The notes: generated by a model from the letters alone, not told the origin. A DNA stretch of 64,000 bases from Mayamaea pseudoterrestris (GCA_027923505.1 BROI01000018.1:496001-560000); one strand, 5' to 3'. Numbered from the stretch's first letter, positions 28,561-39,681 are shown. Translations and numbers: made by a program.

Positions 28561-29279
28561 GATTTTGAGCTTTATAGGTATATGGATTGATGCTGCCGTC
28601 TGTCGTAGCGTCGGGCCCGCAATAATTCATCCTGGGTGCAATCGCAGCGGTAATTTTGTCGATCGCGACGACGTTGATATTTTAAATTTTCACAAGGCAA
28701 TAGTACGAAACGAGTGCCAGTGTCAATTACGTCTTTAGGCAATAGTATGAAACAAGTGCCAGTGTCAATTACGTCATTAGGCACTAGTACGAAACAAGTG
28801 CAAGTGTCAATTACGTCATCAGGCAATAATATGAAACGAGTGCCAGTGTCAATTCCGTCATGAGGCAATAGTATGAAACTAGTGCAGTGTCAATTATGCC
28901 GAAAGGCTTTATTATGAAACGAGTGCCAGTGTCAATTACGTCTTAAGGCAATAGTATGAAACAAGTGCCAGTGTCAATTGCGTCATGAGGCACTAGTATG
29001 AAACGAGTGCCAGTGTCAGTTACGTCATGAGGCAATAGTACGAAACGAGCGCCAGTGTTAATTCCCTCAGAAGGAGTGTGTGAAAACGCAAGCGCCATAA
29101 GCGAGTCGTCGTCGCAGATGGACAATGCAACAGTGATTTATAATCAAAATAAATCATTCATGTAAATTATAGCTTCGTCTCAAGTAAGGAGCGCGTATCT
29201 TGGTTATACACTAGTACAGCCTTGCTGCATTAGCAGCATCATATCGCTGTCGTTGGGAAGGATTTCAAAGAACAATTGC
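28561..29279. promoter_or_regulatory. Divergent promoter interval containing minisatellite array
   Basis: About 720 bp between the MED11-like gene (minus) and the DUF218 gene (plus). More than half is taken by nine 42-bp repeats, described separately. The remaining 200 bp on the plus-strand side is AT-rich. Confidence 0.5.
28696..29072 (+). repeat. 42-bp minisatellite array A (9 units)
   Basis: Unit starts are seen at 28696, 28738, 28780, 28822, 28864, 28905, 28947, 28989 and 29031; eight units are 42 bp and one is 41. The consensus has two halves, GGCAATAGTATGAAACGAG and TGCCAGTGTCAATTACGTCAT plus 1-2 variable bases. The most constant block is GTGCCAGTGTCAATTACGTCA; its reverse strand carries TGACGTAATTGACACTGGCAC. 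The last unit is decayed. Because 42 is a multiple of three, the array is open in several frames, but these frames look incidental. Confidence 0.95.
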
Positions 29280-30332
29280 ATGGACCAACTTCAACAGACT
29301 GCTGTTATCGAAGCCATCAGCATGCGGATCCGACGCACCCATCGTCTCCAGACGTCGCATCAACGCATCTCATTCGTTTTCAAATGTGGACTGTTCACAA
29401 TCATTCTTGTCTTTTTTGTTATCAATCGTTACTGCTCCAATTTGCAACGGATTCAGATCGGCGGCGATTCATCGTCGACGAGTCATCTGCGAGGAACGAC
29501 CACCAAGCCACTATTTAATCAAGAAAATATTGCTCAAGAAGCACGAAACCTCATTGTGGTAGCAGGCCATTCGGTAACTACGAATTCTGGTCATTTGCAA
29601 GATGCCAATCGCGATGAACGTGACTGGTACTTGCTTCCCTATCAGCAACATCGGGGACTTCCTGCTGCCATGGTGGCTCACATTCTAGCTGGTCTACAAG
29701 CAGCGGCGCAAGACCCGCAAAGCTTGCTTGTGTTTAGTGGAGGACAGACTAGAGCAATGATGGGACCGGAAAGTGAAGGAGCAAGCTACTATCGAGTAGT
29801 AGAAGCCATGAATCTATGGCCTGCTTTCACCGACGAGGACAAATCCAGTACCAGCAATCATGGAGCCGACAGTGTGAGAGCTAGAACTACCACCGAGGAG
29901 TTTGCAACGGATAGTTTTACCAATTTACTCTACTCGATTTGTCGTTTCAAGGAAGTGACTGGCCAGTATCCACAGAAAATCACCGTCGTTTCGTTTACAT
30001 TCAAGCAAACGCGGTTTCAAACCTTGCATGCACCAGCTTTACTCTGGCCAGAAACTCAATTCGAGTACATTGGAGTCGATCCACCAAGTACGACGGGATT
30101 TGACTTGGAGGAGGCGACTCAGGGCGAATTGGAGCAAGCAGCGAAACCATTTGAAACGGATCCGTACGGATGTCATTCGCCAGTTTTGCAGCAGAAACGA
30201 ATAGAGCGAAACCCATTTACGAGGACGCCGCCCTATGAGCTTTCGTGTCCTGAAATGAAGGACCTGTTGCATTACTGCGGGTTAAACATTATATCGAAAG
30301 AGTTGGTGCCGTGGAAAGACGGTACTGCGTAA
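29280..30332 (+). CDS. DUF218-family membrane-anchored protein
   Basis: This encodes 350 residues from the ATG at 29280. The frame continues upstream only from a TTG. One membrane anchor lies near residues 30-52 (FKCGLFTIILVFFVINRYC). The following domain shows NLIVVAGHSV, then LLVFSGGQTR, SEGASYYRVVEAM, a TTEEFATDSFTNLL segment and ITVVSFTFKQTRFQTLHAPAL, ending with YIGVDPP. This order matches the eukaryotic branch of DUF218 (YdcF-like, Rossmann-like) proteins. Their biochemical function is not established. The anchor and luminal orientation suggest the secretory pathway. The last 70 residues, rich in Pro and Glu, follow the family's C-terminal pattern (CHSPVLQQKRIERNPFTRTP). Confidence 0.8.
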   Translation: MDQLQQTAVIEAISMRIRRTHRLQTSHQRISFVFKCGLFTIILVFFVINRYCSNLQRIQIGGDSSSTSHLRGTTTKPLFNQENIAQEARNLIVVAGHSVTTNSGHLQDANRDERDWYLLPYQQHRGLPAAMVAHILAGLQAAAQDPQSLLVFSGGQTRAMMGPESEGASYYRVVEAMNLWPAFTDEDKSSTSNHGADSVRARTTTEEFATDSFTNLLYSICRFKEVTGQYPQKITVVSFTFKQTRFQTLHAPALLWPETQFEYIGVDPPSTTGFDLEEATQGELEQAAKPFETDPYGCHSPVLQQKRIERNPFTRTPPYELSCPEMKDLLHYCGLNIISKELVPWKDGTA

Positions 30333-30893
30333 TGTCGCAACTTGCTTGTTGGAAGAATCTTGCGAGTGCCAAACCTGCTCGCGTTGCTGACAAAATCAAA
30401 CAGAACAATATGGTGTGTCGCCTATGGACTGTCGCTGCCTTCCGGAAAAGCACGACGACACCCAAGGCAGGTCGGGGTTCGATGAAGTTAAGTTGCTTAT
30501 CTTATCGGTTCGCAATTCTGTTCGAAATGGTGTGCGAGTGAGCGTTAGCTGGTCGGTTCGGTGTAAACCTGCAACATGGATCTCTCTCGGAACAGTGCCA
30601 AAGAGTGGTGCTCTGGCAATGCATTTCATTGTCGTTCCATGGGATTGTTCAAGGTCCGTTCGTACCGATGTGTCGAGACACGTTCCACAAATGATAATAG
30701 CATTATTCTTTCTAGTTGCGCACTTGAATTGTGGATTGGGATTGAGTAACGTTCTTGCTTGCTGTTTACGGTATATCGAAACTAGATCCGGTGAGCGCAG
30801 CATTACCTTTCATGTGCCAAGAGGCGACAAATCGCAGTGACTTTTCGACGGTGTCTTTAGAAATGACAACTATCATACTTAAAATTGATGTAA
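30333..30893. other. Intergenic stretch, no gene seen
   Basis: About 560 bp between convergent genes. Overlapping frames of up to 141 residues on both strands have no recognisable domain and no good composition. Nothing further can be supported. Confidence 0.4.
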
Positions 30894-31406
30894 TTAGAGA
30901 GCAACGTTTTGGCTCGAGCGCTTCTTAGTGGAAGCATTCTTCAAAGTCGTATTCGATTCAGAAGGAATCGGCGTAAAGGCCATGGCTAACAGCATGGATT
31001 CCTCTTGCTCCAGCTCCTCCCGATCGGCCCAGCAGTCAATTTGATTGTCGTCTTCGTCGGTGGATATTGAAACACCTTGTTCCTTATAGATTGTTAGTGT
31101 TGCTCGGTCCCACCGAACTTGTATAATGTCGTCCCGAAATGGCATTTCGTCTTGCGTATCCAATAGACTTAATCTCGACTCAAGGTGTTCTAGACTCGAA
31201 TTAATAACATTCCTTTGATTCTCTGACAATACTATATTATCCTGCTCGTGAACCTGCAAAAGAATCCGACAAACACATTGCAATTGGTGATAAAGGGCGA
31301 GCTTCTCTATCTGATCGGGCGTGGAATTTGGTGAAAATTCTGATAGCTCATTGACGAGGCAATCGTACAATTTAATGGCATCTGACATCAACATCGGGAA
31401 ATGCAT
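30894..31406 (-). CDS. Unknown helical small protein
   Basis: This encodes 170 residues if started at the ATG 31406 (MHFPMLM); the ATG at 31523 would add 39 residues including a hydrophobic stretch. The first 80 residues form amphipathic helices (LYDCLVNELSEFSP, IEKLALYHQLQCVCRILLQV, LSENQRNVINSSLEHLESRL). A segment with VRWDRATLTIYKE and an acidic, then Lys-rich tail follow. I know of no family. The frame is intact and the amphipathic pattern looks real, but an unrelated chance frame cannot be ruled out. It is divergent from the orphan membrane-protein gene at 31717. Confidence 0.45.
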   Translation of the reverse strand: MHFPMLMSDAIKLYDCLVNELSEFSPNSTPDQIEKLALYHQLQCVCRILLQVHEQDNIVLSENQRNVINSSLEHLESRLSLLDTQDEMPFRDDIIQVRWDRATLTIYKEQGVSISTDEDDNQIDCWADREELEQEESMLLAMAFTPIPSESNTTLKNASTKKRSSQNVAL

Positions 31407-31716
31407 TGTATTAACATGTATAAGTGTTGCGATTGTAAACAGAATGCATTGCAAAGTGCAATAGTAAATGATGATTGGCGCAGTAGGCGCAACATCATCA
31501 ATTTCGTCAATGTGTTGTCGCATCGGTTTCTTGCAGTACCGATGCGACCGATAAAAAGTGATCCGCTTTCCTTCGGACTTGCGCCAAGGCGCCAATGATC
31601 ACGAGGGAGGCGCCAGTCAAAGTCAACAACTCGATACTTCATCTGCTGCCACATCCACCTCTTCGCACGGTATTAGCTTTGTCATTCAAGCTCCTCGTGC
31701 CATCTCGACAAGCGTC

Positions 31717-34362
31717 ATGACTCGACGCGCTCCAAATCAGCTCCACGACCGCCCAGATGGCAACCGCAATGCTGCAGCCGCAGCCGCCGCAGCAGCAGCA
31801 CGAAACCAACCTCGTGCAGACCAATGGAGTCATCGCCCGGTACAAAACATGCGCGATCTGGCGAAAGATAATGATGGCGACATTAAGTGGATCGAGCGAG
31901 TTTTCTGCTATGGAATTCCTTGCATTGGTGTCATTGGTTGCGGCATTCTTTTCGCATACATGTACTACCTTTTCCTACTATATGTGAACAATTTGCTTCC
32001 CGAGAATTGGAAGAATTCATGGCCCGCTCTTCTTGCTGCGATACCTCCATCATTTACTTCGATAGTCGTCGCGTGTGATATGGTTCGGATAAGCTTTCCG
32101 GCTTTTGCCGCGGCTGTATATGTTGCGTTCGGCAACATGCAGCGAGCGATCGTTCACGACATGACAGCAATTTGCGAGTTCATCGTCGGCACTTTCATCA
32201 TCATGGCAACTGGAGTCGAAGACATCATCATTTTACTTTGCATTTCCATCATTAGTATCTGCAGGTGCGCTTTCGGCGTATACATTCTACCGTTTTTATT
32301 TTGGGCAAGGAGCTGCAATCACGTGACGATGAATCGAGCGAATCGCTTGACCTTTACGACGGCAGCGGTACGGTCAGATCTTTGGATGACAACTCAAAGA
32401 AGCTTGCTAGTTGGCTCTCATTGCGTCTCTTTCGGTGAGCGCTGGAACGGCATGGCGGAATGGCTGCTAGACGAGTACGACTTAAAGGTCGGTCTACTGA
32501 TGCTGGAAGTTCGATCCTGGAAAGGCGTTGCCACTCCAGATCATCCGCTCGCAGTACACACTATTCACGAGTCGCAATACGGCATGGAATCGGTGGACCT
32601 CGGCGCAAGCCTCACTGCCGTGGCCAAGTTGACCTGCCTAACTTCTAGTGCCATGGCCGCTTCGACCGGAAATGCGAGGGCTCCGATTACCGCGGGCGAT
32701 GCGCTGCCTGTAGCCTCCGAGAATTTATTATTGAGCGTAATAAACATGTCACTGGACCAAGGCTCAATCGACTCATTCGCAAAAGAAACTGTCCAGGGTC
32801 AACAGATGCCTGTGGAATTTGATGTCAACTCGCCCCCTTTCTTCGACGACCTAGCGGCAGGCGATCACAAGTCAACTGGAGCCATCGCCATCACTTCTTC
32901 ACCGGAAGTCATGGATTGGAGTGCAAGTCAAGCTCTGCGTCCAAAGGTCCATACGGCACTTTCATTGACGTCTGGCCGGAACGCTCACAGCTGGCCAAGC
33001 GTGCAGGGTGACATGGCCAACATCAAGCTCCCAACGAAGAATACAATTTCGGCGGCGCACGATCGTCCGCATAAACTAGCTACGACAATTGCAGACGGGT
33101 TGCGGGGTCCTATCACTGAAGTGCCAGTGCCGTTGACAAGCGCTGGTCCAACTCTTGAGGTGATGGCCAGCGGATTAACTGGATTTGCCAATGCAACTCG
33201 GGTCAATGCTAAGACCAATGGCCACATACCTCCGTCGCCCGATAAAGAGAACCAGACGAAGGCCTTTCCAGGGCACAATGCTCGTTTTGATAAGTTTGCA
33301 CCTCCGTTCGGAGAGAAGGAGTTGGTCGATTCTGCTATCCTCGTACATGACAACACTTTGGCGGCGAAAGGTTGCGAGGATGACACGTTGACTGAAAACG
33401 GCTTTCTAAGCCGTAAAGCTGATCAGAAAGGATTTTGCGGTTCTGACTTCCACGGCGTTGAGTCACCGCAACACGAGTATCTCCCGTTTGCGATAGGTGA
33501 GGGCAATGACGATAACGGGTTTTCGATGTGCAATGATGACGAAGATTCAAACCTCCAAACCGATGACGCGATGGATCAATCCCCAACTGCTCATTCCAAT
33601 GTCGACGATTTTGAAGCTCATAACGACGGGCTAATTAGTAGCGTACCTGCTCATGATGCGGTGTCGCGTCGCTTTTTGAACGGCGTTGGTTTCAACTCAG
33701 ATCGACGATCTATTACTGACTTGAATAAACACTCCAACGATTGCTCATTTCCGAACGAAGGCAATGACAATCCACCAACAGCTTTGGACGATGGTGGTTC
33801 AAAACTGGATACCTCACCTGATTTTAGTGATGCACTATTGCACAAGACGATTCTATACATCGAGAAAGGTGCGTGCCTACCTCGATACTTGACTTGGGGC
33901 ACCGAGTGTCGTTTCCGGAACCAAGGACTGACAGACATCGTCAAGGACATCTTGAAAGGCGGAGGCAAAGTCTTTTACGACGAGCGCTTTATGCCGCATA
34001 ATTTGACAAATTTAAACGACGTTGGATGGGAAAAGACGGGCCGAGCAGGACTTTGCAAAGTTTTTAAGTGCAAACAGAAGAGTAAATCTAGCAAGAAAGG
34101 TACAGGTCGCCATCCGCCCTTTCCCAAAGTGGCTCTTAAAAACTGCGAAACGTTGTACGATAGGCTGATCGTAATTAATTGGTGGCTCAATCTTCCCAGA
34201 GCGGAGCGCCAGACGACATTGGAAAAGCTTGGCGGGAACAGGCATGTGCGCATGAACTTATCTTGTGCTGTTGAAACTTTCGCCGGCGCGATGCCTTCGG
34301 CTTTAAATTCACAGATAGTGGCAGCCGAGCGTTGTCGACTGGAGACACAAAGCGCGTCGTAG
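31717..34362 (+). CDS. Orphan multi-pass membrane protein with long soluble tail
   Basis: This encodes 881 residues from the ATG at 31717. The frame extends upstream only from a GTG. A ten-Ala run lies near residue 20. Four or so membrane segments fall between residues 60 and 205 (IPCIGVIGCGILFAYMYYLF, SFTSIVVACDMV, ICEFIVGTFIIMATG and IIILLCISIISICR). A tail of more than 650 residues follows, with low-complexity Asp/Asn/Ser-rich portions. The last 180 residues are more structured: ILYIEKGACLPRYLTWGTECR, DERFMPHNLTNL, a Cys/Lys-rich patch, then KVALKNCETLYDRLIVINWW. No family recognised. The 2.6 kb intact frame supports a real gene; function is unknown. Confidence 0.6.
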   Translation: MTRRAPNQLHDRPDGNRNAAAAAAAAAARNQPRADQWSHRPVQNMRDLAKDNDGDIKWIERVFCYGIPCIGVIGCGILFAYMYYLFLLYVNNLLPENWKNSWPALLAAIPPSFTSIVVACDMVRISFPAFAAAVYVAFGNMQRAIVHDMTAICEFIVGTFIIMATGVEDIIILLCISIISICRCAFGVYILPFLFWARSCNHVTMNRANRLTFTTAAVRSDLWMTTQRSLLVGSHCVSFGERWNGMAEWLLDEYDLKVGLLMLEVRSWKGVATPDHPLAVHTIHESQYGMESVDLGASLTAVAKLTCLTSSAMAASTGNARAPITAGDALPVASENLLLSVINMSLDQGSIDSFAKETVQGQQMPVEFDVNSPPFFDDLAAGDHKSTGAIAITSSPEVMDWSASQALRPKVHTALSLTSGRNAHSWPSVQGDMANIKLPTKNTISAAHDRPHKLATTIADGLRGPITEVPVPLTSAGPTLEVMASGLTGFANATRVNAKTNGHIPPSPDKENQTKAFPGHNARFDKFAPPFGEKELVDSAILVHDNTLAAKGCEDDTLTENGFLSRKADQKGFCGSDFHGVESPQHEYLPFAIGEGNDDNGFSMCNDDEDSNLQTDDAMDQSPTAHSNVDDFEAHNDGLISSVPAHDAVSRRFLNGVGFNSDRRSITDLNKHSNDCSFPNEGNDNPPTALDDGGSKLDTSPDFSDALLHKTILYIEKGACLPRYLTWGTECRFRNQGLTDIVKDILKGGGKVFYDERFMPHNLTNLNDVGWEKTGRAGLCKVFKCKQKSKSSKKGTGRHPPFPKVALKNCETLYDRLIVINWWLNLPRAERQTTLEKLGGNRHVRMNLSCAVETFAGAMPSALNSQIVAAERCRLETQSAS

Positions 34363-35363
34363 CTGACCGAATCAAAATAGTGTTCAGTTACTGTACACGG
34401 ATCAACATCCAACGCAGATTGTAGACGGGCCATCACGGAGCAGCGGAAAATACTGGTAGAGGAGTTCGGAGCGGTTGAACAGCAGTTGAAACATTTCCAC
34501 GCAAGTCTTGGAGATCCACCAATATGAAGCCCAGAGTTTAACTATTTGTCAACTATTAGCATGAGAATTACTCTGCAACAAATTCTGCGATGCGCAAAGC
34601 TTGTATACGCGTTGTATACGCGTCTCGTCAATATGTGGCGTCGGAAGGCGTCTCAGTGTATTCCATGCAGTAGGTGACAAAGTATGGCACCCTTCGGCAG
34701 AGCTGGTCGCCAACACAACAAATGCTTAATAAAAAAAGACGCAAAGCTCACATCGTCGCAATTGAGATGCTCTTGGCAGAATGGCCTGGCATTATTCGTC
34801 CTCGAAAAACCTATTCTCTCATGTCAATTGTTGAGTGTGGCGAATGATAAGAGGAGTGTCCCTGTTGGCTCCTTCGGGGCGTGACGCGTGAAAAAAAACA
34901 ACTATATATCGTGATACGGGCGGCAGTAGTGCTTCATTCGGACGTTAATTGTCGCCTTTCATTGCCTTGTGATGAGGCGCTAATGCGCGGCAAGTTCGAC
35001 TGATTGTCGAGTGCCGATCTGGGTCCAAAAACAATCGCACCAGAATTTTATTTCGCTAGGCACTCGCCACCTGATGGCTTGTCACATCCGGCAGCACCAT
35101 CGATCATCGAACATCGAACTGAATAAGGATGACTCGACCGAATTCCATCAAATTATCCGACGACTCTACGAGCTGAAATGCCGCATTTACGGTTTATATC
35201 TACCGGTAGCTATTTTCTGAAAACGTTGTAGTGGTTCAAGTTTGGCACGCTATGGTGGAGGAGCAGCAGCTGCGGGACCACCACGAATGTTGGTCAACCT
35301 GGAACAACGTCAGAGCATTATTTTTGGTATCAAACCAATCAAGCCGGTGAATCTGCGTCAAAA

Positions 35364-35610
35364 GGCAATAGTACGAAACGAGTGCCAGTGTCAATTACAA
35401 CACCAGGCAATAGTATGAAACAAGTGCCAGTGTCAATTACGTCACAAGGCTGTAGTATGAAACAAATGCCAGTGTCAATTACGTCATCAGGCAATTATAC
35501 GAAACAAGTGCCAGTGTCAATTACGTCATTCGGCAATAGTGTGAAACGAGTGCCAGTGTCAATTACGTCATAAAGGCAGTAGAGTATGGAACGAGTCGAA
35601 AACCAAGAGC
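35364..35610 (+). repeat. 42-bp minisatellite array B (5 units plus partial)
   Basis: Unit starts are at 35364, 35406, 35448, 35490 and 35532, with a degenerate sixth from 35575. Same unit and orientation as array A (GAAACGAGTGCCAGTGTCAA, then TTACGTCA). It is the only array far from an annotated start codon. Confidence 0.94.
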
Positions 35611-38103
35611 AAACACGCGATGCACATCACACAACATTCTACACCTACCAGCATTACCACAGAAGCCTCTTTCTTTGCTCATTGACGTATTTTTAACTAA
35701 TCAAAGTATAGCGGAGCCAGCAATTTAATCTCTTTGAGCGCCAGGATTAACATGTCCCGCTGCAGTCACTTTGCGAGGCTCTTTGTTGCCAGATACCAAA
35801 AAAATCTCCGACATCGATGCAGAAACTGGCCTAAAGCCCTGTTCGATGAATTCTATACGTAGGCCGGCCCTATTCATAATGCTATGCTGTTTATGATGGA
35901 TCCGTGGAGCTTCATTTAGCAGCCGATTTTGCTCCCACAATGGGGCTAAAAGCTTGAATCGTCGATGCCGATGTCGACACTCAGGACCAAACACCCAAAG
36001 GTTCAAGCACCGAAATAATGATCGTAATTGAAACAGGCCGAATACGATTAAACGTTGAAATTCGCGCAGTGCGTCATGGTGACTGGCAAGACGTTCCGTA
36101 GAAATTTGGAAGTCTGACGCCAGCGCCTGCCGCCACTGTCAAGCAACGTGCAACTGCATTCTTGCAGCTCTTTGAATCATCCTTTCTATCGGACCACCGC
36201 CGTCTGCCTATATTGGTGTTTTGCTGATTGGTATGAAGGCGCGATTTATTGGTATTGCTCCTTGTCGAGTCTCAGTGCTATAAAGCTCGATGAGCAAAGG
36301 CCGTGCAAGAATCCCCAGGAACTTGATTGAACGCCAAAGACCCACGAATTGTTCATCTTCGTTTGGGTAATCTATTCCATCCAGGTTGTCTGTACTGGAT
36401 CTCTTTACGCCGATTGATGCCATTTTCACAGAATGCTGCAGCCCGCGGCGTTCTTTCTGGATGTGTTGGTTAATCAAGGGGCCATAAAAGGATGTAATTG
36501 GAGACTACAGACGATACAACGAACGATTGGCTCATCGATATAGTTGACCGATAATTATATACATCCAATTTGCAATAATACTTAACAAGCACCACCATTG
36601 AGGCAAGCACCGCGGCGATTGACGAGAAAGAAGCATCTCCGTTCTGGGGGACTGACAGCTCGTAAAAGGGTATCTCTATCATACTTAGAAGTCCACCCTT
36701 GCTGGCGATTGCGCGCCAATGACTGCATACGGCGGACTTTTTTGCAGCTATGTGGCGCAATATCCTTGGTGTATTGAGCAACGGTATGCGCAATCTGTAC
36801 ATCCAATGACTGCATGGATGACATACGCAGTCTCCAGCTGCATACGTCTATCGGGAACCAGCCAGTACATAATGTCACATGGCGCAGCGCAGCGGCCGAT
36901 CGTTCATCGTTGGGATTGCCAAAACGAATCAACACCATACCCCTACAGATCCTCCGCGAGCCTGCTATATGTGTTTACATAGTGGAATTATATTTGACAA
37001 TAATCGATCCTATGTACATAGTATGTTATCATATCTGGCGCATTAAATCATCGTAGGCGCCTCTCCGACGGAACTAGCCAATAGCTGAACACGCGTACAG
37101 CTTGACTAATGCACCAAGACCTACCGATAGGAGCGGACAACGTCACTTGCAACAAGGTCTATATTAAGTAATCGCAGAACTATAATATTATCATCTAACA
37201 TCCTGTCAAGCTCTTTCATGCTGACACTGACGCTGACCTATGCGGCGGATGCAGCAGACTGTTGTAAGACCAAGTCAGGAAGCCGTACAAGTCTTAACGG
37301 GAAATCAAGAGGGGCGTTTGATCTCGAACTCAGCGTCTGCAATAGACCGGTCCACGCTGCATCCTGCGCGCCTGCTGGCAAGCTAACGGCGTCGCAAATT
37401 TTGGCTGCAACTTTTCTGCTCCATACCTGACGAGCAAACTAGTAGGTGACACCAATAGAAGCAGCAACATTGGTACTTGTAGAGCTTCATAAATATTAAG
37501 ATCTCTTCTTGGTGCTTGTGTTGCTGCGTCGTAGTCACCTACTAAACGAGGTAGCCGAAACCCGATGACCATGGCGTTGCAATCTGCGCGAGCGAATGCA
37601 TCTGAATGACAGTGCCTCGCTTGATAAGACTTGTTTCTTGCTTCTCTCTATAATTGTATGGAAAAGTTGTTTTCGCTATGATGAGCAGGCGAGTGCACAA
37701 TAAAACAGTCAAAACGCTGAAATACGATATCACTCTGACCAGGAGAAGTGCACAACCATTTCGACTTCAGAAACATGGCATTATTGCCCTATTGCCGTCG
37801 GTTTTTGCTGTTGAAATATTTACGTCAATCAATATGGGGAATTGGTTTGGCTGAAATAAGCAAAGAGCTTGTTGTCAAGAGCGGTGCGAGGTGGTCGCGT
37901 GTCGTCTAGTCGTGTGTTGCGTGTTGCCATCCTGCAAGTCTCTAAAGCGCTAATGATGTTCGTTATATCGATGCTTTGACAACTACTTATATCGGTAAAA
38001 GGGTGACAATAGTAGAAGTTACATGACCGCCCATGATGAAAGGATGGATGTAGTCCGCTTGCGAGCGATATCGGTTGCGTCGTTTTTGCTGACCGGCTTA
38101 TTA

Positions 38104-38350
38104 CAGTCAGTTTTTACTGCACTTGTTTCACTACTGCCTTTATGACGTAATTGACGTTGGCACTCGTTTCATAGTAGTGCCTTCATGACGATATTGACAC
38201 TGGCACTCGTTTCATACTATTGCCTAATGACGTAATTGACACTGGCACTTGTTTCGTATAATTGCCTGATGACGTAATTGACACTGGCACTTGTTTCATA
38301 CTACAGCCTCATGACGTAATTGACACTGGCACTCGTTTCGTACTACAGCC
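38104..38350 (-). repeat. 42-bp minisatellite array C, inverted (6 units)
   Basis: The same unit reads on the minus strand. On the plus strand each unit appears as TGACGTAATTGACACTGGCA, then CTCGTTTCATACTATTGCC. Units end at 38138, 38181, 38224, 38266, 38308 and 38350 (spacing 42-43). The outermost unit is the CAGTTTTTACTG variant also seen in array D. The array ends 166 bp before the YIPF start codon. Confidence 0.94.
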
Positions 38351-38515
38351 TTGATAAAGGCACGACTACTTCGGGGAAGGAGACGACGGACGAACGTCGC
38401 CGCGATGGCGCGGCAGTTGCGCGGACCGAATATTCATCACACAAGGTTGCACCAAAATTACTCTTCGTCAAGGCATTGTAAGCGATTATTTTGTAGCAGT
38501 TAGCAAGCAGCAACG

Positions 38516-39538
38516 ATGATGCAGAGTGGAGCAGACGATGACGACGTCTTTGGGGCGAATCCCTTCCGATCATCATCGTCATCGACCTTCTCTGAAATTC
38601 GTCAACCCAGCAGCACCAGCAGCAACGAGGGAGACTTGCTCACTGGCCCAATGGTCTTTCAGCAGCAACCGCAAGTTATTCATCAGCAGCAGTCCTTTCT
38701 TCCGTCACCGCCGCTGCAGCCCATTTATGCGCCTCAAGATCTTTCTGGTCCCATGGAGCGTCGCCAGGAATCTGCTCCGCCACCCGAAGTCTTTTCCACT
38801 CCGTTTGCTTCTGTGAATCGCTGCTTGAGCTGCTTTCGTTTGGATGGTTACCGTCCATATTTTAATTTGGATACAGTTCATGTTTATGCGAGAATCAAGG
38901 CGGCGCTGACGCAGTTTCACTTGCCGGATCACTTCCGAACGGTCGTTGTTGGCACTGGACCATCAGGTCAGAATGCACAAGACGTTGATTCAGACTCCAA
39001 GGGACCAGACTTGTATGGACCGCTCTGGATCACATTGACACTTGTCTTTGTCGTGGCCATGACGAGCAACTATGTGGCAGCCCGACGCAGTCATCACTCG
39101 AGTAGCAGCATGACGGACGCAACGGCTGCCTTTGAGTATGATATTGTGCATTTGCTGCGGGCGACTAGCATCATTACTACCTTTTCTTGGTTGGTTCCAA
39201 CTTTATTGTGCGTGGCATGCGCCTGCCTTGGACTGTCGGGTGAAAATGTACCATCCTGGGGCATGTGGATGTGCGTTTATGGATACAGCTTGGTACCGTT
39301 CATTCCGGCCTGCTTGCTGCTGTCGATATGGCCGCTTGGAATTCTGGTATGGATCTATTTGGGCATGGCGACGGCAGCTAGTGGGCTCTTGGTGGTGCGT
39401 AACCTTTGTGGACCCATTTTGCTACTGCAGTCGTCGGATGCTGGAACAGCCGCCAAGGCGACGCCTATTTTATTCAGTATGCTCGGGTCACACTGCATTT
39501 TTCTGCTCGTGCTTAAAGTTGTCTTTTACTCAAGCTAA
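38516..39538 (+). CDS. Yip1-domain Golgi protein, YIPF1/2 type
   Basis: This encodes 340 residues. A polar, Ser/Gln/Pro-rich N terminus of about 100 residues is followed by the Yip1 domain: YFNLDTVHVYARIKAAL, then DLYGPLWITLTLVFVVAMTSN. Further helices follow (IITTFSWLVPTLLCVACACL, YSLVPFIPACLLLSIWPLG, ILVWIYLGMATAASGLLVV, ILFSMLGSHCIFLLVLKVVF). Five membrane segments with the DLYGPxWI signature are diagnostic. These proteins bind Rab GTPases and act at the Golgi and in ER-Golgi traffic. An AATAAA-like signal occurs near 39570. The promoter side holds minisatellite array C. Confidence 0.9.
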   Translation: MMQSGADDDDVFGANPFRSSSSSTFSEIRQPSSTSSNEGDLLTGPMVFQQQPQVIHQQQSFLPSPPLQPIYAPQDLSGPMERRQESAPPPEVFSTPFASVNRCLSCFRLDGYRPYFNLDTVHVYARIKAALTQFHLPDHFRTVVVGTGPSGQNAQDVDSDSKGPDLYGPLWITLTLVFVVAMTSNYVAARRSHHSSSSMTDATAAFEYDIVHLLRATSIITTFSWLVPTLLCVACACLGLSGENVPSWGMWMCVYGYSLVPFIPACLLLSIWPLGILVWIYLGMATAASGLLVVRNLCGPILLLQSSDAGTAAKATPILFSMLGSHCIFLLVLKVVFYSS

Positions 39539-39681
39539 AAATGGAAATAAGGTAGTGTTGACAGTACTGTAAATAAATTGGATGCTTAAAACACAGGGCT
39601 TTTGAAACTATGAACAATAGGTCAATTACAACTACAAGCTTGTAGTAGAAACGTCAAGCAAACTGCCAGAAAGATGTAAAG

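Larger units (their letters stand above)
34363..38515. other. Gene-poor 4.1-kb stretch
   Basis: The longest stretch without a supportable gene. Frames of 60-118 residues occur on both strands (for example 35725-36006 and 36208-36938, minus) but none has a family motif. It contains minisatellite array B at 35364-35610 and the inverted array C at 38104-38350, which together flank 2.5 kb. The minus-strand frames at 36208-36938 adjoin each other and might be remains of one decayed gene, but this is weak. No terminal repeats of a transposon were seen. Confidence 0.5.

Noticed and set aside
28696-29072. CRISPR-like array
   Set aside because: Units are directly adjacent without unique spacers, and the genome is eukaryotic.
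28572-29125. Open frames across minisatellite array A (14-residue repeat proteins on both strands)
   Set aside because: The 42-bp period keeps several frames open at once on both strands; the same holds for arrays B and D. There is no consistent start, no conserved choice of frame and decay at the ends, so this is a repeat artefact and not a repeat protein.
35725-36006. Minus-strand frame of 93 residues
   Set aside because: Isolated, no motif recognised, no promoter or partner exon found.
36208-36938. Overlapping minus-strand frames of 89-118 residues in the gene-poor block
   Set aside because: No family motif, frames overlap in different phases and no splice sites give a sensible protein. 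Possible remains of a gene but not supportable.
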